DNA of 64,000 bases from Aeromonas australiensis (GCF_000819725.1 NZ_CDDH01000069.1:142705-206704); one strand, 5' to 3'. Positions 42,399 through 52,523 are shown, counted from the stretch's first letter. A program made the numbers and translations. Notes: generated by a model not told the origin, from the letters alone.

Positions 42399-43075
42399 GA
42401 CTTTATCTCCCCTTTGGGCACGCGGTACATCTTGGGCGAGGTGCCGAGTGCCTGCTTGTAGCGATAGGTGGTCTCCTTCACCAGCCGTTTGGCAATGGGG
42501 CTATCCGGATCATCCAGATTGCCGAACACCAGCGCCTTGGTGGGGCAGGATTCCACGCACGCTGGCTCCTTGCCCGCCGCCAGGTTGGTCTTGCGGCAAA
42601 AGTCGCACTTATCGGCAACCTTGGTCACAGGGTTGATAAAGCGCACCTGATAGGGGCAGGCGGCGAGGCAATACATGCAGCCGACGCAGAGGTCCGCGTC
42701 AACATCCACAATGCCATCCTCCTTGCGGATATGGGAGGCTCCAGTCGGGCAGACGTGTACACAGGGGGCGTTGTCGCAGTGCTGGCAGGACTTGCGAAAG
42801 AAGCGGTACTGGGCGTCGGGAAATTCCCCGATGGGGCCTGAGCGGATGATCTCGAGGCGCGAGACCCCTTCCGGCACTTTATTTACCTCCCGGCAGGCGT
42901 CCATGCAGGCGGTGCAGCCGATGCAGGCCGTCTCATCGTGGATCATGCCATAGCGGATCCCGTCGATGGTCTGGCTGTGGGCAAGGGGGGTGGCAAGGGA
43001 GCGAGTCGGCCCCGTCATCATGATAAGGGCCCCTGCGCCCATGCCCGCCATAAAGTCACGGCGAGAGCAGCTCAT
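42395..43075 (-). CDS. nrfC: NrfC four-cluster ferredoxin
   Basis: A 226-aa periplasmic iron-sulfur protein. A Tat signal (SRRDFMAGMGAG) precedes four cysteine groups: CIGCTACMDAC, CQHCDNAPCVHVC, CVGCMYCLAAC, and CDFC with CVESC, enough for four [4Fe-4S] clusters. Carries electrons from NrfD to NrfB. It overlaps nrfB by 4 bp. Confidence 0.95.
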   Translation of the reverse strand: MSCSRRDFMAGMGAGALIMMTGPTRSLATPLAHSQTIDGIRYGMIHDETACIGCTACMDACREVNKVPEGVSRLEIIRSGPIGEFPDAQYRFFRKSCQHCDNAPCVHVCPTGASHIRKEDGIVDVDADLCVGCMYCLAACPYQVRFINPVTKVADKCDFCRKTNLAAGKEPACVESCPTKALVFGNLDDPDSPIAKRLVKETTYRYKQALGTSPKMYRVPKGEIKS

Positions 43076-43671
43076 GATGCCTCCTTGCCGGCTTCCGGTT
43101 TGGACTGCTCCTGCCGGGCCTTGCTGGCCTCATGTTGCTTGCTGTGACAGTCGACGCAGAGCTTGATGCGGGACTTCTCCGGGATCGCCACCATGGGCTC
43201 CTTGGCCGGATGCAGCTGGTGGCAGCTGGAGCAGGTGAGCTTGGTGGCGTGCACGTCGTGGGCCCAGAGCGCCTCACGCAGCCCTTTGGGCTCGTGGCAG
43301 CTCATGCAGACTCCATTCTGCTCGCTGATGGGATAAAGCTTAATGCTCTCTTTATCCTTCAGGCTGTGGCTAAAGCGCATCACATCCTTGACCCCTTCCC
43401 GGTGTTGGGGGGAGGGTTGGCCATGACAATTGGTGCAGGTGATCGGCGCCAGGTTGTTGGGATTGGTTGCCTGACCATGTTTACCGTGCATCCCCTCGCG
43501 CTGCTCCTTGTGACAGTCGGTACAGGCCTTGTCGGCACTGCGTAGAAATTCCACCTCATGTGTAGCTGGAACAGGGGCTGCTGCCGGCTCGGCCGCCTGA
43601 CCCTGCAGGCTGGTGAGCAGCATGGCTGCCATCAGCATCAGTCGTAAAAAATCCATCGTTAAATCACCCAT
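43072..43671 (-). CDS. nrfB: NrfB pentaheme cytochrome c
   Basis: A 199-aa periplasmic electron carrier to NrfA. Five CxxCH sites: CTDCH, CTNCH, CMSCH, CSSCH and CVDCH. A signal peptide ends near QGQAAE. ATG 43671 has GGAGG six bases upstream; ATG 43656 is an alternative that gives a more normal signal peptide. It follows nrfA by 53 bases. Confidence 0.94.
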   Translation of the reverse strand: MGDLTMDFLRLMLMAAMLLTSLQGQAAEPAAAPVPATHEVEFLRSADKACTDCHKEQREGMHGKHGQATNPNNLAPITCTNCHGQPSPQHREGVKDVMRFSHSLKDKESIKLYPISEQNGVCMSCHEPKGLREALWAHDVHATKLTCSSCHQLHPAKEPMVAIPEKSRIKLCVDCHSKQHEASKARQEQSKPEAGKEAS

Positions 43672-43724
43672 AGGAAGCCTCCATCCGCTGCGGGCCCGAC
43701 TTGGCGCCGGGCCGGCAGGCGCCG

Positions 43725-45170
43725 TTACTGTGCCAGCCGTCCGGCCGCTTTGGCCTCGGCATCCCAGGCGGGGACCGTGGTCTTGAGGAACTGGGCCTTG
43801 TCGCTGTTGAACTGCTTCATGTCCATACCAAGGGCGGCCTGGGCCTTCTCCTTGGTGGAGATATCGGGAATGGCGATTTCGTGGCTGATCCCCTTGCTGG
43901 CCAACAGGCGCGCCAGCTTGGTACGGGCGTCAGCGGCTTTATCCAGCGCGCTGGCAAGGATCTTGAGGGCCACATCCGGCGCGTGCATCTGCACCCCGTG
44001 GGAGGCGATGGCGTAGTCCCAACGCCACTGGGCGTGACGGATGTCCTGCAGAATGTCCCGCATCTCGGCTTCGGTGGCGCCGGCATCCCAAGCGGCTTTC
44101 GCTTCAAAGTGGGCGTGTACCAGCTGCTTTTCGACCTTGAGTTTGGTGTCGATAACAGCGGCTTTGCGCTCGTTTACGATCCCCAGCAGCATATCCTTGC
44201 TCTGGGTATGGCAGTTGCGACAGGTCTGCTCGAAGCGATCGAAGGGATTACCCACCTTGTGATCCGTGTAGACCTTGCCCTGCTCGTTCTGCACTTTGGG
44301 CATGTGGCAGTCGACGCAGGCGACGTTGTTCTTGCCGTGAATACCATCGCGCCAGGTTTCAAATTCGGGGTGCTGGGCTTTGAGCATGGGGGTCCTGGAG
44401 AGGGCATGGGTCCAGTCGGCAAAGCCGATTTCATCGTAATAGGCCTCCATCTGCTCCACAGTGGTGCCCTTGTCCCAGGGGAATTTCACCGCCTTGGTGG
44501 GGCCGCTGAAGTAGTACTCCACGTGGCACTGGCCGCACACCTGGGACTGCTGATCAAAGCGCCCCTGCTCCTTGAACGGCTTGCCGATGGCGTCCATGGC
44601 GCGGCTGGCATAGGGACGGGAGAGGTGCAGGGCAGGTTTGCCCTCCTTGAACTCTTTCGAGGCGGTGTCGTGGCAGTCAGCGCAGCCGATGGTGTTGACG
44701 ATTTCTGGTCCACCTTTTGCCCACATCCCCTTGAAGTAGCCATCTTCACCCTGCTCCTCGATAACGCGGGCAACGTCCGGGCTCTTGCAGCTCCAGCAGG
44801 CCATGGGCAGGGGGCCATCTTCGGCGGTTTTCGGTGCGCCGGTGCGCAGGGTCTCACGCACATCGGTCAGCGCATAGAAGTGACCGCGGGGTTTGTTGTA
44901 ATCCTTGGCAAAGGGGTATCCCCCCCACAGCACCACCATGTTGGGATCTTCCGCCAGCGCGTCGCCGAGCTCTTCGCTCTCGCGGGTAGCCTGCCAGCTT
45001 TTGAACTGATCGGCATGATCCTTGGCGAACAGCTCATTGCGTGCTTCCACTTTTTCTTTGGTTTGCGCCTCTTCGCCGGCCTGTACCCAGCCGCTGGTGC
45101 CAAGCCAGCTGGCCAGCAACAGGGCAGTGAACCCCAGTTTGCTCTGTCTGTTGTGTGAACTCACGATCAT
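43725..45170 (-). CDS. nrfA: Cytochrome c nitrite reductase (ammonia-forming)
   Basis: Periplasmic enzyme reducing nitrite to ammonium with six electrons. The catalytic heme site CWSCK (Lys ligand) is present, with four CxxCH sites (CADCH, CGQCH, CVDCH, CRNCH), the standard pentaheme set. Signal peptide ends near GWVQAGEE. About 481 aa from ATG 45170; GTG 45164 is eight bases after GGGAG and is also possible. First gene of the nrf operon. Confidence 0.96.
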   Translation of the reverse strand: MIVSSHNRQSKLGFTALLLASWLGTSGWVQAGEEAQTKEKVEARNELFAKDHADQFKSWQATRESEELGDALAEDPNMVVLWGGYPFAKDYNKPRGHFYALTDVRETLRTGAPKTAEDGPLPMACWSCKSPDVARVIEEQGEDGYFKGMWAKGGPEIVNTIGCADCHDTASKEFKEGKPALHLSRPYASRAMDAIGKPFKEQGRFDQQSQVCGQCHVEYYFSGPTKAVKFPWDKGTTVEQMEAYYDEIGFADWTHALSRTPMLKAQHPEFETWRDGIHGKNNVACVDCHMPKVQNEQGKVYTDHKVGNPFDRFEQTCRNCHTQSKDMLLGIVNERKAAVIDTKLKVEKQLVHAHFEAKAAWDAGATEAEMRDILQDIRHAQWRWDYAIASHGVQMHAPDVALKILASALDKAADARTKLARLLASKGISHEIAIPDISTKEKAQAALGMDMKQFNSDKAQFLKTTVPAWDAEAKAAGRLAQ

Positions 45171-45307
45171 CACTCCCAAATCGATCTCATTGCCAGGCCC
45201 GCGCCATCCTTGCGGTGGACATAGACTCCCGAGAGACGGGAGCAGACAGGCCGATTCATTGTTATTGGTGAATAAAACCCATGAAATTATGCGATTGCTC
45301 GGAGTGG

Positions 45308-45328
45308 ATTTTACCAAATTGGTAAAAT
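45308..45328. promoter_or_regulatory. Palindrome upstream of nrfA (possible operator)
   Basis: ATTTTACC AAATT GGTAAAAT: perfect 8-bp arms, 138-158 bases before the nrfA start. If the FNR-like site at 45354 acts at -41.5, transcription would begin near 45319, inside this palindrome, where a repressor would block the promoter. It does not match the NarL/NarP 7-2-7 pattern, which needs a longer spacing. Confidence 0.5.
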
Positions 45329-45353
45329 GAATGATGATTTATCAGGGGCGGAG

Positions 45354-45367
45354 TTGCGCTAGATCAA
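45354..45367 (-). promoter_or_regulatory. FNR-like site upstream of nrfA
   Basis: Minus strand TTGAT CTAG CGCAA against the FNR consensus TTGAT-N4-ATCAA: one perfect half-site, the other differs at two positions. Anaerobic FNR activation of nrf is established in E. coli; this site is inference. Confidence 0.45.
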
Positions 45368-45718
45368 TTGCCGAAGGGACCAACTGTTAGAAATGAGATC
45401 CCGGTTAAATTATGTGGAAAGTCAGCTTATTGGAAGCTGAAGGGCCCCTCGGGGTGGGGGTAGCCGGTGCCCGTCGTATGTTTGCGTTATCTGGCACGGC
45501 ATCCGGGAAGATTTGTCATATGAATTATCTATTTATGGGTATAAAAAGAGTGGGTGCATAAATATGCTTTTTGATGGCAGCATGTCTGTTGCATGCTATG
45601 CGCTATCAAGCAGGGGAGCCGGCAATGCCGACTCCTGTCAGGGCTTATCGTGACCACCATACTATGTCGGACACTCTGGCGTCGTGGTCTCCAGCAGCCG
45701 ACATGGCCGGTGGCTCGC

Positions 45719-46921
45719 CTATGCCAGCGCCTGGGCCAGCAGATGGATCGGATGTTCACAGCGGAAGCTGGTGCTCATCTCGATCTGCCATTTGCAGGTC
45801 TCGCAGTCGGTGATCACCAGATCGGGGGCCAGCCGGTTGATCTGATCAAACAGACCCTCGCCGATGGTCTGGCTGGTCTGGTAGTTCTCCGACTTGAAGC
45901 CGTAGGTGCCGGCGATACCGCAGCACTGGGACTCCAGTACCGTCACCTTGACCCCGGGAATGGCGCGCAGCAATTCGAGGGTGTAGATGACGCCCCCCAT
46001 CTTCTCCATGTGGCAGGGGGTGTGGTAGGCGATGTGCAGATTGAGCGGCTTCATCGCCGGTTTGTTGCCCTTGTAGAACTCGTTCCACAGGAAGCGGGTC
46101 ACCAGCGAGATGCGATCCCGCACCTTGTGGTTGTCCTGCTCCAGCAGGTGGGGATATTCATCGCGCAGGGTAAAGCCGCAGGTGGAGGAGGTGGCCAGCA
46201 GCGGCATCTCGTTGCCCAGCAGGGAGTTCTCCATCTGCTTGATATTAAAGGCCGCCTGTTGCTTGGCCTTGTCCATAAAGCCGTTGGCAATGAGCGGCAC
46301 GCCGCAGCACTTCTCCCGCTCAAGCAACTGCACACCGATGTTCATGGCGTTGAGCACCTGTACCAGCTCCTTGCCAAGCTGCGGGTGGTTGTAGTTGACG
46401 TAGCAGCCGTGGAAGTAGGCGATCTGCCGCGCAAAGCGGGCCTGAGATTCTTTTTGCTTCTTGTACCAGCCGCGGAAGGTGCCCTGGGAGTATTTGGGCA
46501 GGTCGCGGTGGGATGAGACCCCCAGCGCCTTGTCCAGCACAAGCTTCATCGGCTTGAGGCCGGTGGTGAAGTTGACCACCGGGGCCATCAGGGTCGACAT
46601 GCTGCCCATCAGATCGGTGTGGGAGAGCACGAACTCGCGGATCCCCGGTTTGAAGCCGCTGTACTGGTGTTTGGCCTTGGCGATGATGTCCCCGATGCGT
46701 ACCCCGCTTGGGCAGGCAACTTCGCAGCGCTTGCAGTTGGTGCAGTGCTTGAGGGCGCTGTCGAACAGCTCCGGGCTCTTGATCCGCAGCCGCTCCCCAT
46801 CCGGGCCCGCCTGTTTCGGGCCGGGGTAGGCGGGGTTGGCCTTGGCCACCGGGCAGTAGGCGGTACAGACGGTGCATTTGATGCACTGATCGAACGTTTG
46901 GTTGGCGTGATCCAGTAGCAT
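45719..46921 (-). CDS. glpC: Anaerobic glycerol-3-phosphate dehydrogenase subunit C
   Basis: The 400-aa iron-sulfur subunit that links GlpAB to the membrane and quinones. Two ferredoxin-type groups near the N-terminus (CIKCTVCTAYCP and CTNCKRCEVACP), then two CCG domains seen as EKCCGVPL and SQCCGIAG with their partner Cys. Third gene of glpABC, 51 bases after glpB. Confidence 0.95.
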   Translation of the reverse strand: MLLDHANQTFDQCIKCTVCTAYCPVAKANPAYPGPKQAGPDGERLRIKSPELFDSALKHCTNCKRCEVACPSGVRIGDIIAKAKHQYSGFKPGIREFVLSHTDLMGSMSTLMAPVVNFTTGLKPMKLVLDKALGVSSHRDLPKYSQGTFRGWYKKQKESQARFARQIAYFHGCYVNYNHPQLGKELVQVLNAMNIGVQLLEREKCCGVPLIANGFMDKAKQQAAFNIKQMENSLLGNEMPLLATSSTCGFTLRDEYPHLLEQDNHKVRDRISLVTRFLWNEFYKGNKPAMKPLNLHIAYHTPCHMEKMGGVIYTLELLRAIPGVKVTVLESQCCGIAGTYGFKSENYQTSQTIGEGLFDQINRLAPDLVITDCETCKWQIEMSTSFRCEHPIHLLAQALA

Positions 46922-46972
46922 GTCAGTTCTCCTCCCGGCGATGCTGAAGACACGGGATATGGGACAAGTAAA

Positions 46973-48238
46973 TCATTGGGCTTCACCCAGAATATGGCCG
47001 GCAGCCTGCCAGCCGGTGGCAACGGCAACGCCGGAGCCGGAACCTTCACGAATTGGGTCGTAATGGGCCAAGACACTGCCCGCGCCATAGAGGTTGGTGA
47101 GCGGCTTGCCGCCACGCAGCACTCTGAGCTTGTCGTCGGTCTTGACCCCGAAGCCCATGAAAGGGTGGTGATCGAACAGGCGACGACCGGCCCAGGCGTC
47201 ACGCTCCTCCAGACTCAGCACATCGGCATCGAAGATGGGCTCGCGAATGCCGCGCAGGCGGGACTCCAGCCCGCGACTGAAGAAGCTGCCGGAGGCGAGC
47301 ACGAAGTTGTCCGCCTCGAACAGCTGATCATCGCCATTCTGGCTGTGTACGCCGACCACCCGGTCACCCTCGTAACGGGCGCCCAGCACCCGCTCGCTGG
47401 TGAGGAAGGTGCCGCCAAGGGCCATAAAGCGGCGCTTGAGCGCCTCCTGCATCCGCATCCCGATCAGTGACGGCGGCATGGTGGCCACCTCCTTGATGGT
47501 GCAGCCGGTACGCTGCTCCAGCTCCGCCAGACGCGGGCCAACCAGCCCCAGCGACAAGCAGGCCGGCAGCACGATATGGCGGCAGTCCGGTTCGCCACTC
47601 TCCTGCACCATGCGGCTGATCTCGCGGGCCAAGTCCGCTACCAGATGATGCTTGTCACACAGGCGCGCGATGTCGGCTGAGCGAAACTCGTGGGGATTGC
47701 GGCTAAATTCCGCCAGCTGGGGCAGGCGGATGTCGCCGGTCAGAATGCGGCAGTGGGCAAAACGCGGATGGGTCGCCAGATTGGCGGCCGCCAGTGCCGG
47801 ATGAAAGTCGCGAAAGCCTTCGAGGGTGGCCAGCAGCAGCACATCCGGGATCGGCGCATCGGTGACGCAAGCACAGGTATCGGGGGAGAGCCAGGTGCGC
47901 TTGAGGGTGCCGATGGGGGTCAGACGCTGGTGATTGGTGTCGTGGCGCACCAGCGGCAATCCCTGCTCGGCGCAGTGGCGCTGCAGATCGGCCAGGCTCG
48001 CTTCGATATTCTGCATTCCCACCTTGCTGTAGGGGTGATCCGGATGGGCAGCCATAAAGGCGGGCAGGGCGGCGCGGGGATCTCCCTCGCTTTCGAGCAG
48101 ATCGACCGAGCCGGAGGAGAAGTGCAGGGCACTCTGGCCGGAGGCCATCAGCAGGGTCTTCTGGCCTGCCTCCACCAGCCGCAGGGCAGCCGAGAGTCCC
48201 GCCATGCCACCGCCGATAACGATATTGTCAAACTTCAT
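46973..48238 (-). CDS. glpB: Anaerobic glycerol-3-phosphate dehydrogenase subunit B
   Basis: A 421-aa flavoprotein subunit (FMN in E. coli). The dinucleotide motif IVIGGGMAGLSAALRL starts at residue 5. ATG 48238 is preceded by AAGGAGA; the longer in-frame ORF to 48463 lies within glpA and is not used. The start overlaps the end of glpA by 11 bases. Confidence 0.95.
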   Translation of the reverse strand: MKFDNIVIGGGMAGLSAALRLVEAGQKTLLMASGQSALHFSSGSVDLLESEGDPRAALPAFMAAHPDHPYSKVGMQNIEASLADLQRHCAEQGLPLVRHDTNHQRLTPIGTLKRTWLSPDTCACVTDAPIPDVLLLATLEGFRDFHPALAAANLATHPRFAHCRILTGDIRLPQLAEFSRNPHEFRSADIARLCDKHHLVADLAREISRMVQESGEPDCRHIVLPACLSLGLVGPRLAELEQRTGCTIKEVATMPPSLIGMRMQEALKRRFMALGGTFLTSERVLGARYEGDRVVGVHSQNGDDQLFEADNFVLASGSFFSRGLESRLRGIREPIFDADVLSLEERDAWAGRRLFDHHPFMGFGVKTDDKLRVLRGGKPLTNLYGAGSVLAHYDPIREGSGSGVAVATGWQAAGHILGEAQ

Positions 48239-49901
48239 GACGGCTCTCCTTGTGAGTGGTCTCGCTGGTTGGGTCGCGTGGGGTATCGGCGACCAGCTGT
48301 GGCGCCGTCCATTCCCCCAGGCCAAACAGCCCTTGGTAGATCCAGTAGGTGAACTCGGCCTCGCGCAGGGCATCACCCCAGAGGACGGGGCGGGTTCCCT
48401 TGTAACGCTCCTCGAGGAACTGGCGCAGCATGACGCAGGCCTGACGGCCGTCAGCCTTGCCATACTCCTGCATCAGACCGGCGGCGCGGTAGGCGCACAG
48501 CTCCCCCTGACAGGGCCCCATCCCCAGACGGGTGCGGCGGCGCAGGTCGATGAGGTTGTCCACATCCAGCTCGCGCAGGGCGTATTCGATTTCGCCCGCG
48601 GTGACCATTTCGCACTCGCAGATAAGGGCGTTGGCTTTCGGATTGTCACGGAAGAAGGCGATGACCCGCTCGCCGTGGCGGTACTGGGCGGAGCCTTCGA
48701 CCGGCACCGAGAGACCGGGGGCCGAGACCTTTTCCGGATCCCGCGAGCCGGGCAGACTCAGTTCGGCGGTCTGGCAGGGTTTGTTGTTGCCGAGTTTCTT
48801 GGCCAGCAGATCGGTGGCCCACTCCGCCATCAGGCGGTAGGTCATCAGCTTGCCGCCGGTGATGGTGTTGAAGCCCTTGAGGCCGTCGCGCTCGGCGTGA
48901 TCGAGCAGCACTATGCCGCGACTGATGTTGCGGCCGGTGTCGTCACCGTCCACCGCTACCAGCGGGCGAACGCCTGCGTAGGCGCGCAGCAGACGGGTGC
49001 GGGCCATGATGGGGGCAAGCTTGATCCCCTCGCGCAGCAGCACTTCCACCTCTTCGGGCTCGACGGTGAGCTGGTCAATCTTGTTGTAATCGATACGGCT
49101 GGAGGTGGTGCCGATGAGGGAGATGGTATCGCCCGGCACCAGAATGTCCGCATCCGCCGGTTTGCGCGCGCGGTTGAGCACCAGCTGGTTGATGCGGTAA
49201 TCCATGATGAGCAGGGATCCCTTGGCCGGGAACATGCGGATGCCGAGATCGGCGTATTCGCAAATTTGCTGGCCCCAGATGCCGGCAGCGTTGATCACCT
49301 CCTGACACTCCACCTCGAACGCTTCGCCGGTGCGAGTATTGATCGCCTTGACCCCGTGTACCCGATCCTGAGTGCGGAGCAGCCCCAGCACCTTGCTGTG
49401 GGTGAAGATGCGGGCGCCATGCTCTTTGGCGTCCAGCACGTTGGCAGCGGCGAGGCGGAACGGGTCGACTGTGCCATCCGGCACATGGATGGCGCCGATC
49501 ATCGCCGGGTTGGCGTTGGGCTCCATGCGCAAGGCTTCACCGGGATCAAGCTGGCGGGTGTCGATACCGGCCAGGGCGCAGGCATCCATAAAGGTGGTTT
49601 GGAAATTGATGTCATCTTCCGGCAGGGTGAGGAAGAGGCCGCCGGTGTCTTCGACACAGTGGCTGGCAATCCGCTTGAGGATGCGGTTTTCCTGGATGCA
49701 TTCGCGGGCGGACTCCTGATCCGTCACCGCGTAGCGGGCACCGGAGTGGAGCAGGCCGTGGTTGCGGCCGGTGGTGCCGGCGGCGATATCATCGCGCTCG
49801 AGCAGGATGCAGTCGATGCCGCGCAGTGCGCAATCGCGCATGATGCCGGCTCCGGTGGCACCGCCGCCTATGATGACGACTTGTGTGGTTATTCTTTTCA
49901 T
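48228..49901 (-). CDS. glpA: Anaerobic glycerol-3-phosphate dehydrogenase subunit A
   Basis: The 557-aa catalytic FAD subunit, oxidising glycerol-3-phosphate to DHAP under anaerobic conditions. FAD motif VVIIGGGATGAGI at residues 8-20, substrate region GRNHGLLHSGARYA, and a C-terminal BFD-like cysteine segment (CECEM and GPCQGELC). ATG 49901 is chosen; the upstream in-frame extension lies in the promoter region. The CRP-type site lies 121-136 bases upstream. Confidence 0.95.
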   Translation of the reverse strand: MKRITTQVVIIGGGATGAGIMRDCALRGIDCILLERDDIAAGTTGRNHGLLHSGARYAVTDQESARECIQENRILKRIASHCVEDTGGLFLTLPEDDINFQTTFMDACALAGIDTRQLDPGEALRMEPNANPAMIGAIHVPDGTVDPFRLAAANVLDAKEHGARIFTHSKVLGLLRTQDRVHGVKAINTRTGEAFEVECQEVINAAGIWGQQICEYADLGIRMFPAKGSLLIMDYRINQLVLNRARKPADADILVPGDTISLIGTTSSRIDYNKIDQLTVEPEEVEVLLREGIKLAPIMARTRLLRAYAGVRPLVAVDGDDTGRNISRGIVLLDHAERDGLKGFNTITGGKLMTYRLMAEWATDLLAKKLGNNKPCQTAELSLPGSRDPEKVSAPGLSVPVEGSAQYRHGERVIAFFRDNPKANALICECEMVTAGEIEYALRELDVDNLIDLRRRTRLGMGPCQGELCAYRAAGLMQEYGKADGRQACVMLRQFLEERYKGTRPVLWGDALREAEFTYWIYQGLFGLGEWTAPQLVADTPRDPTSETTHKESRHEV

Positions 49902-49991
49902 TGTTGCCCGTCTCATCTCTTCCAGATGAGGCCAGTGTGGCCTACTTCTGAGTGGAAATGTTTGATATGGGCCAAATTTGCGCTCGCAAAC

Positions 49992-50017
49992 GCTCATATC
50001 TGCGCGCGTTAATGAGC
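49992..50017. promoter_or_regulatory. Inverted repeat upstream of glpA, possible GlpR operator
   Basis: GCTCAT, 14 bases, ATGAGC, with flanking AAAC and ATT. Placed between the CRP-type site and glpA. GlpR control of glp operons is established in E. coli, but the match to GlpR sites is only partial, so the assignment is inference. Confidence 0.35.
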
Positions 50018-50021
50018 ATTA

Positions 50022-50037
50022 TGTGACATTTGTCACG
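50022..50037. promoter_or_regulatory. CRP-type site upstream of glpA
   Basis: TGTGA CATTTG TCACG, nine of ten half-site bases matching TGTGA-N6-TCACA. Consistent with catabolite control of glpABC. Confidence 0.72.
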
Positions 50038-50082
50038 CTTGTTATCGCAGCGGTTGATGGGCTGAAGGCGAATAACAGACAC

Positions 50083-50107
50083 AAAAAAGGGGCATCGGAT
50101 GCCCCTT
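50083..50107 (-). terminator. Terminator of ychJ
   Basis: On the minus strand AAGGGGCATC C GATGCCCCTT followed by TTTTTG. It separates the ychJ unit from the glpA promoter. Confidence 0.85.
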
Positions 50108-50143
50108 GTCACTGTTTGACGAGTCTGGTGGGTGTGTGATGGG

Positions 50144-50599
50144 TCAGCCGCAGCACTTCTTGTGCTTTTTGCCGCTGCCACAGGGGCAGGGATCGTTGCG
50201 TCCCGCCTTGAGTGGCGCCGGATCCTGCTCGCCGTCGGTGTAGACCCAGCGCCCCTGATAACGCACGAAGCGGGAGCGTTCATGGAGGCAGTGCCGTTCA
50301 CCCTCCTCCAGAAACCAGGCTTTGAACTCCACCATCCCGGTTTCATCCTGCGGGCCGCCCTGGCTGGCAATGATCTCGAGGCCGTCCCATTGGGTGTCGA
50401 TACGTGAAAGCTCGGTGGCGGTAAGGCCGCCAAGGTGAGCCGGATGCCAGCTATGGACCAGATACTCCCCCAGACCGAGCACGAAGGCGCTGTAGCGTGA
50501 GCGCATCAACTGCTCCGGGGTGTTGGCTGCTGCGCCACTGTGACGTGAGCCACAGCACAATTCGAGAGAAAGGGTTGAGCCGCAAGGGCAAAGATTCAT
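50144..50599 (-). CDS. ychJ: YchJ family SEC-C motif protein
   Basis: A 151-aa cytosolic protein with two metal-binding Cys motifs: an N-terminal CPCGS...CCG pair and a C-terminal SEC-C ([17 protein letters not shown]), the same zinc motif that ends SecA. The NTF2-like middle ([20 protein letters not shown]) is typical of UPF0225/YchJ. ATG 50599 gives MNLCPCGS. Function unknown. Confidence 0.9.
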   Translation of the reverse strand: MNLCPCGSTLSLELCCGSRHSGAAANTPEQLMRSRYSAFVLGLGEYLVHSWHPAHLGGLTATELSRIDTQWDGLEIIASQGGPQDETGMVEFKAWFLEEGERHCLHERSRFVRYQGRWVYTDGEQDPAPLKAGRNDPCPCGSGKKHKKCCG

Positions 50600-50722
50600 G
50601 ATTTTCACGTTCTGGCCGATTTGTTTAAGGGAATTGTAACGAAAGCTGGGCTCGCCCTGCCAGCACCTATACTGATGAGTAAGCAAGGAATTTCAATAAA
50701 ACCAGCTGCAAGGATGTGAAAG

Positions 50723-52390
50723 ATGACGCTAAAGCAGAAAATTCTGTTACTGGGTGCAGTACCCGTGCTGCTGATGGCCCTGGTGGTCAACTTCAGTAAC
50801 TATATGGTCTCCAAGAGTGCGCTGGAGTCCGAGCTGGTGGTGGCGAGGGAAAATGCCATCAAGGAGCGTAAAGAGCTGCTCAGCAGTTACATCATGTTGG
50901 CCAAAACTGCCGTTGATGCTGTTTATGCCTTGCCGGACTCACCGGACAACCGTGAGCAGGTCAAGGAGTTGCTCAGACCACTGCGTTATAGCAGCGATGG
51001 CTACTTTTTTGTCTACGACTTTGAAGGCAATACGGTGCTACTGCCGGTGCGTGCCGAGCTGGAGGGGAAAAATCGCTGGAACGACAAGGATGCCAGAGGC
51101 AAGTTGTTGATCCAGGACATTATCAAGGTTGCTCGTCAGGGGGATGGATTCTCTGAATACTGGACCGCCAAGCCCTCTATTGGCCGTGATGCGCCCAAGT
51201 TGGCCTTTAACATGGTGCTGGACAAGTATCAGTGGGTGATCGGTACCGGTTTTTATATTGATGATATCGACAATGAGCTGGCGGCCTTGCGGGCAGAGCG
51301 CGAGAGCAATATGCATGCATCATTGCAAAGCAGTGTGCTGGTGATCCTGTTGATCCTCGGCATCACCCTGGCGGCGACCGTCATTGTGGGCAATCGGGTG
51401 ACGAAACCGCTGGCGGATGCGGTGTCGGCATTGAACGATATCGCCAACGGAGAAGGGGATCTGACCCAGCGCCTCAAGGTGCAGAGTCAGGACGAGATTG
51501 GCCAGCTGGCTAGCGCCTTCAACCGTTTTGTCGAGCGGATCCAGTCGGTGGTGAGTCAGGTGGGCGAGACTAGCAACCACCTCTTTAGCGCCGTTGAGAA
51601 GCTGCATCATCTGAGTGAACACTCGGATCGACAAATGCAGGGCCATAGCCGGGAGACCGATCAGGTGGTGACGGCGGTGACCGAGATGAGTTCCACCGCG
51701 CAGGAGGTGGCGGCCAGTGCTTCCAATGCGGCCAGTGCCACCAGTGATGCCGCCCGTGAATCGGATGCCGCCCGTGGCGTGGTTGGCGGCGCCATCAACA
51801 GTATCAACCGGCTGGTAGGGGAGGTGCATACCGCTTCCGGGGTGATCGAACAGCTGGCGCAAGAGACCGGCAAGATTGGCTCTGTTGTGGAAGTGATCCG
51901 TGGCATTGCCGAACAGACCAACCTGCTGGCGCTGAACGCCGCCATCGAGGCCGCCCGTGCTGGTGAACAGGGCCGCGGTTTTGCGGTAGTGGCGGACGAG
52001 GTACGCTCTCTTGCCGGTCGCACCCAGCAGAGCACCAAAGAGATCAACGAGATGTTGCAACGGCTGCAAGGTGGCGTCAAACAGGCGGTGGATGTGATGC
52101 AGGCGAGCGAGGAGCGCAGTCAGGAGACCGTCGAGGAGGCGAGTCACATCGCCAGCTCCCTCGACAGCATGGTGATGGCGGTCAGTACCATCAACGACAT
52201 GAATATTCAGATAGCGACGGCCGCCGAAGAGCAGCATGCGGTATCGGAGGAGATCAATAAAAACCTGGTGGCCATCCAGCAGATTGTCAGCGAGTTGACC
52301 AGTGCGGCGGTGGAGTCCAACAGCACCACCCGCGATCTGGCCAGTACGGGGGACAAGCTACGCAAACTGGTTGCCCAGTTCCGCTATTGA
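50723..52390 (+). CDS. Methyl-accepting chemotaxis protein with Cache sensor
   Basis: A 555-aa transmembrane chemoreceptor. Membrane helix at residues 8-28; periplasmic single-Cache domain to about 190 ([35 protein letters not shown]); second helix near 195-217; HAMP; then the signalling coiled coil with hairpin [20 protein letters not shown]. No C-terminal CheR-binding pentapeptide. Small-Cache receptors often sense short-chain organic acids; the ligand here is unknown. Own terminator. Confidence 0.93.
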   Translation: MTLKQKILLLGAVPVLLMALVVNFSNYMVSKSALESELVVARENAIKERKELLSSYIMLAKTAVDAVYALPDSPDNREQVKELLRPLRYSSDGYFFVYDFEGNTVLLPVRAELEGKNRWNDKDARGKLLIQDIIKVARQGDGFSEYWTAKPSIGRDAPKLAFNMVLDKYQWVIGTGFYIDDIDNELAALRAERESNMHASLQSSVLVILLILGITLAATVIVGNRVTKPLADAVSALNDIANGEGDLTQRLKVQSQDEIGQLASAFNRFVERIQSVVSQVGETSNHLFSAVEKLHHLSEHSDRQMQGHSRETDQVVTAVTEMSSTAQEVAASASNAASATSDAARESDAARGVVGGAINSINRLVGEVHTASGVIEQLAQETGKIGSVVEVIRGIAEQTNLLALNAAIEAARAGEQGRGFAVVADEVRSLAGRTQQSTKEINEMLQRLQGGVKQAVDVMQASEERSQETVEEASHIASSLDSMVMAVSTINDMNIQIATAAEEQHAVSEEINKNLVAIQQIVSELTSAAVESNSTTRDLASTGDKLRKLVAQFRY

Positions 52391-52424
52391 TCTTGCCAAG
52401 GCCTGCAACGGCCGTCACCGGGAT

Positions 52425-52459
52425 GTGGCCTGAGCTCCGGCTCAGGCCGCACTTTATTT
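52425..52459 (+). terminator. Terminator of the chemoreceptor gene
   Basis: GTGGCCTGAGC TCCG GCTCAGGCCGC (one G-T pair), then ACTTTATTT. Confidence 0.78.
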
Positions 52460-52523
52460 GGGGATTGACCAATAATGTGTGAAAATTGCCAGCCTCTTTT
52501 TTTCAGCCTTTGTCCCATACCCT

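Larger units (their letters stand above)
45171..45718 (-). other. nrfA promoter region / glpC 3' region
   Basis: 548 bases without a gene I can support. The nrfA side holds a possible FNR site and a palindrome (listed separately). The part next to glpC is A+T-rich near 45515-45560 and has a hairpin-like GGAGCCGGCA/TGCCGACTCC near 45617-45637 without a good T-run. ORFs reading rightwards here only run antisense to glpC. Confidence 0.5.

Noticed and set aside
43701..45158. 485-codon ORF antisense to nrfA
   Set aside because: Shadow of nrfA; Gly/Val/Leu-rich composition with no domain.
45617..45637. Terminator of glpC
   Set aside because: A hairpin is present but about 80 bases from the stop and lacks a T-run on the correct side.
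48204..50012. 602-codon ORF antisense to glpA
   Set aside because: Shadow of glpA; glpA has clear family motifs on the other strand and the antisense product matches nothing I know.
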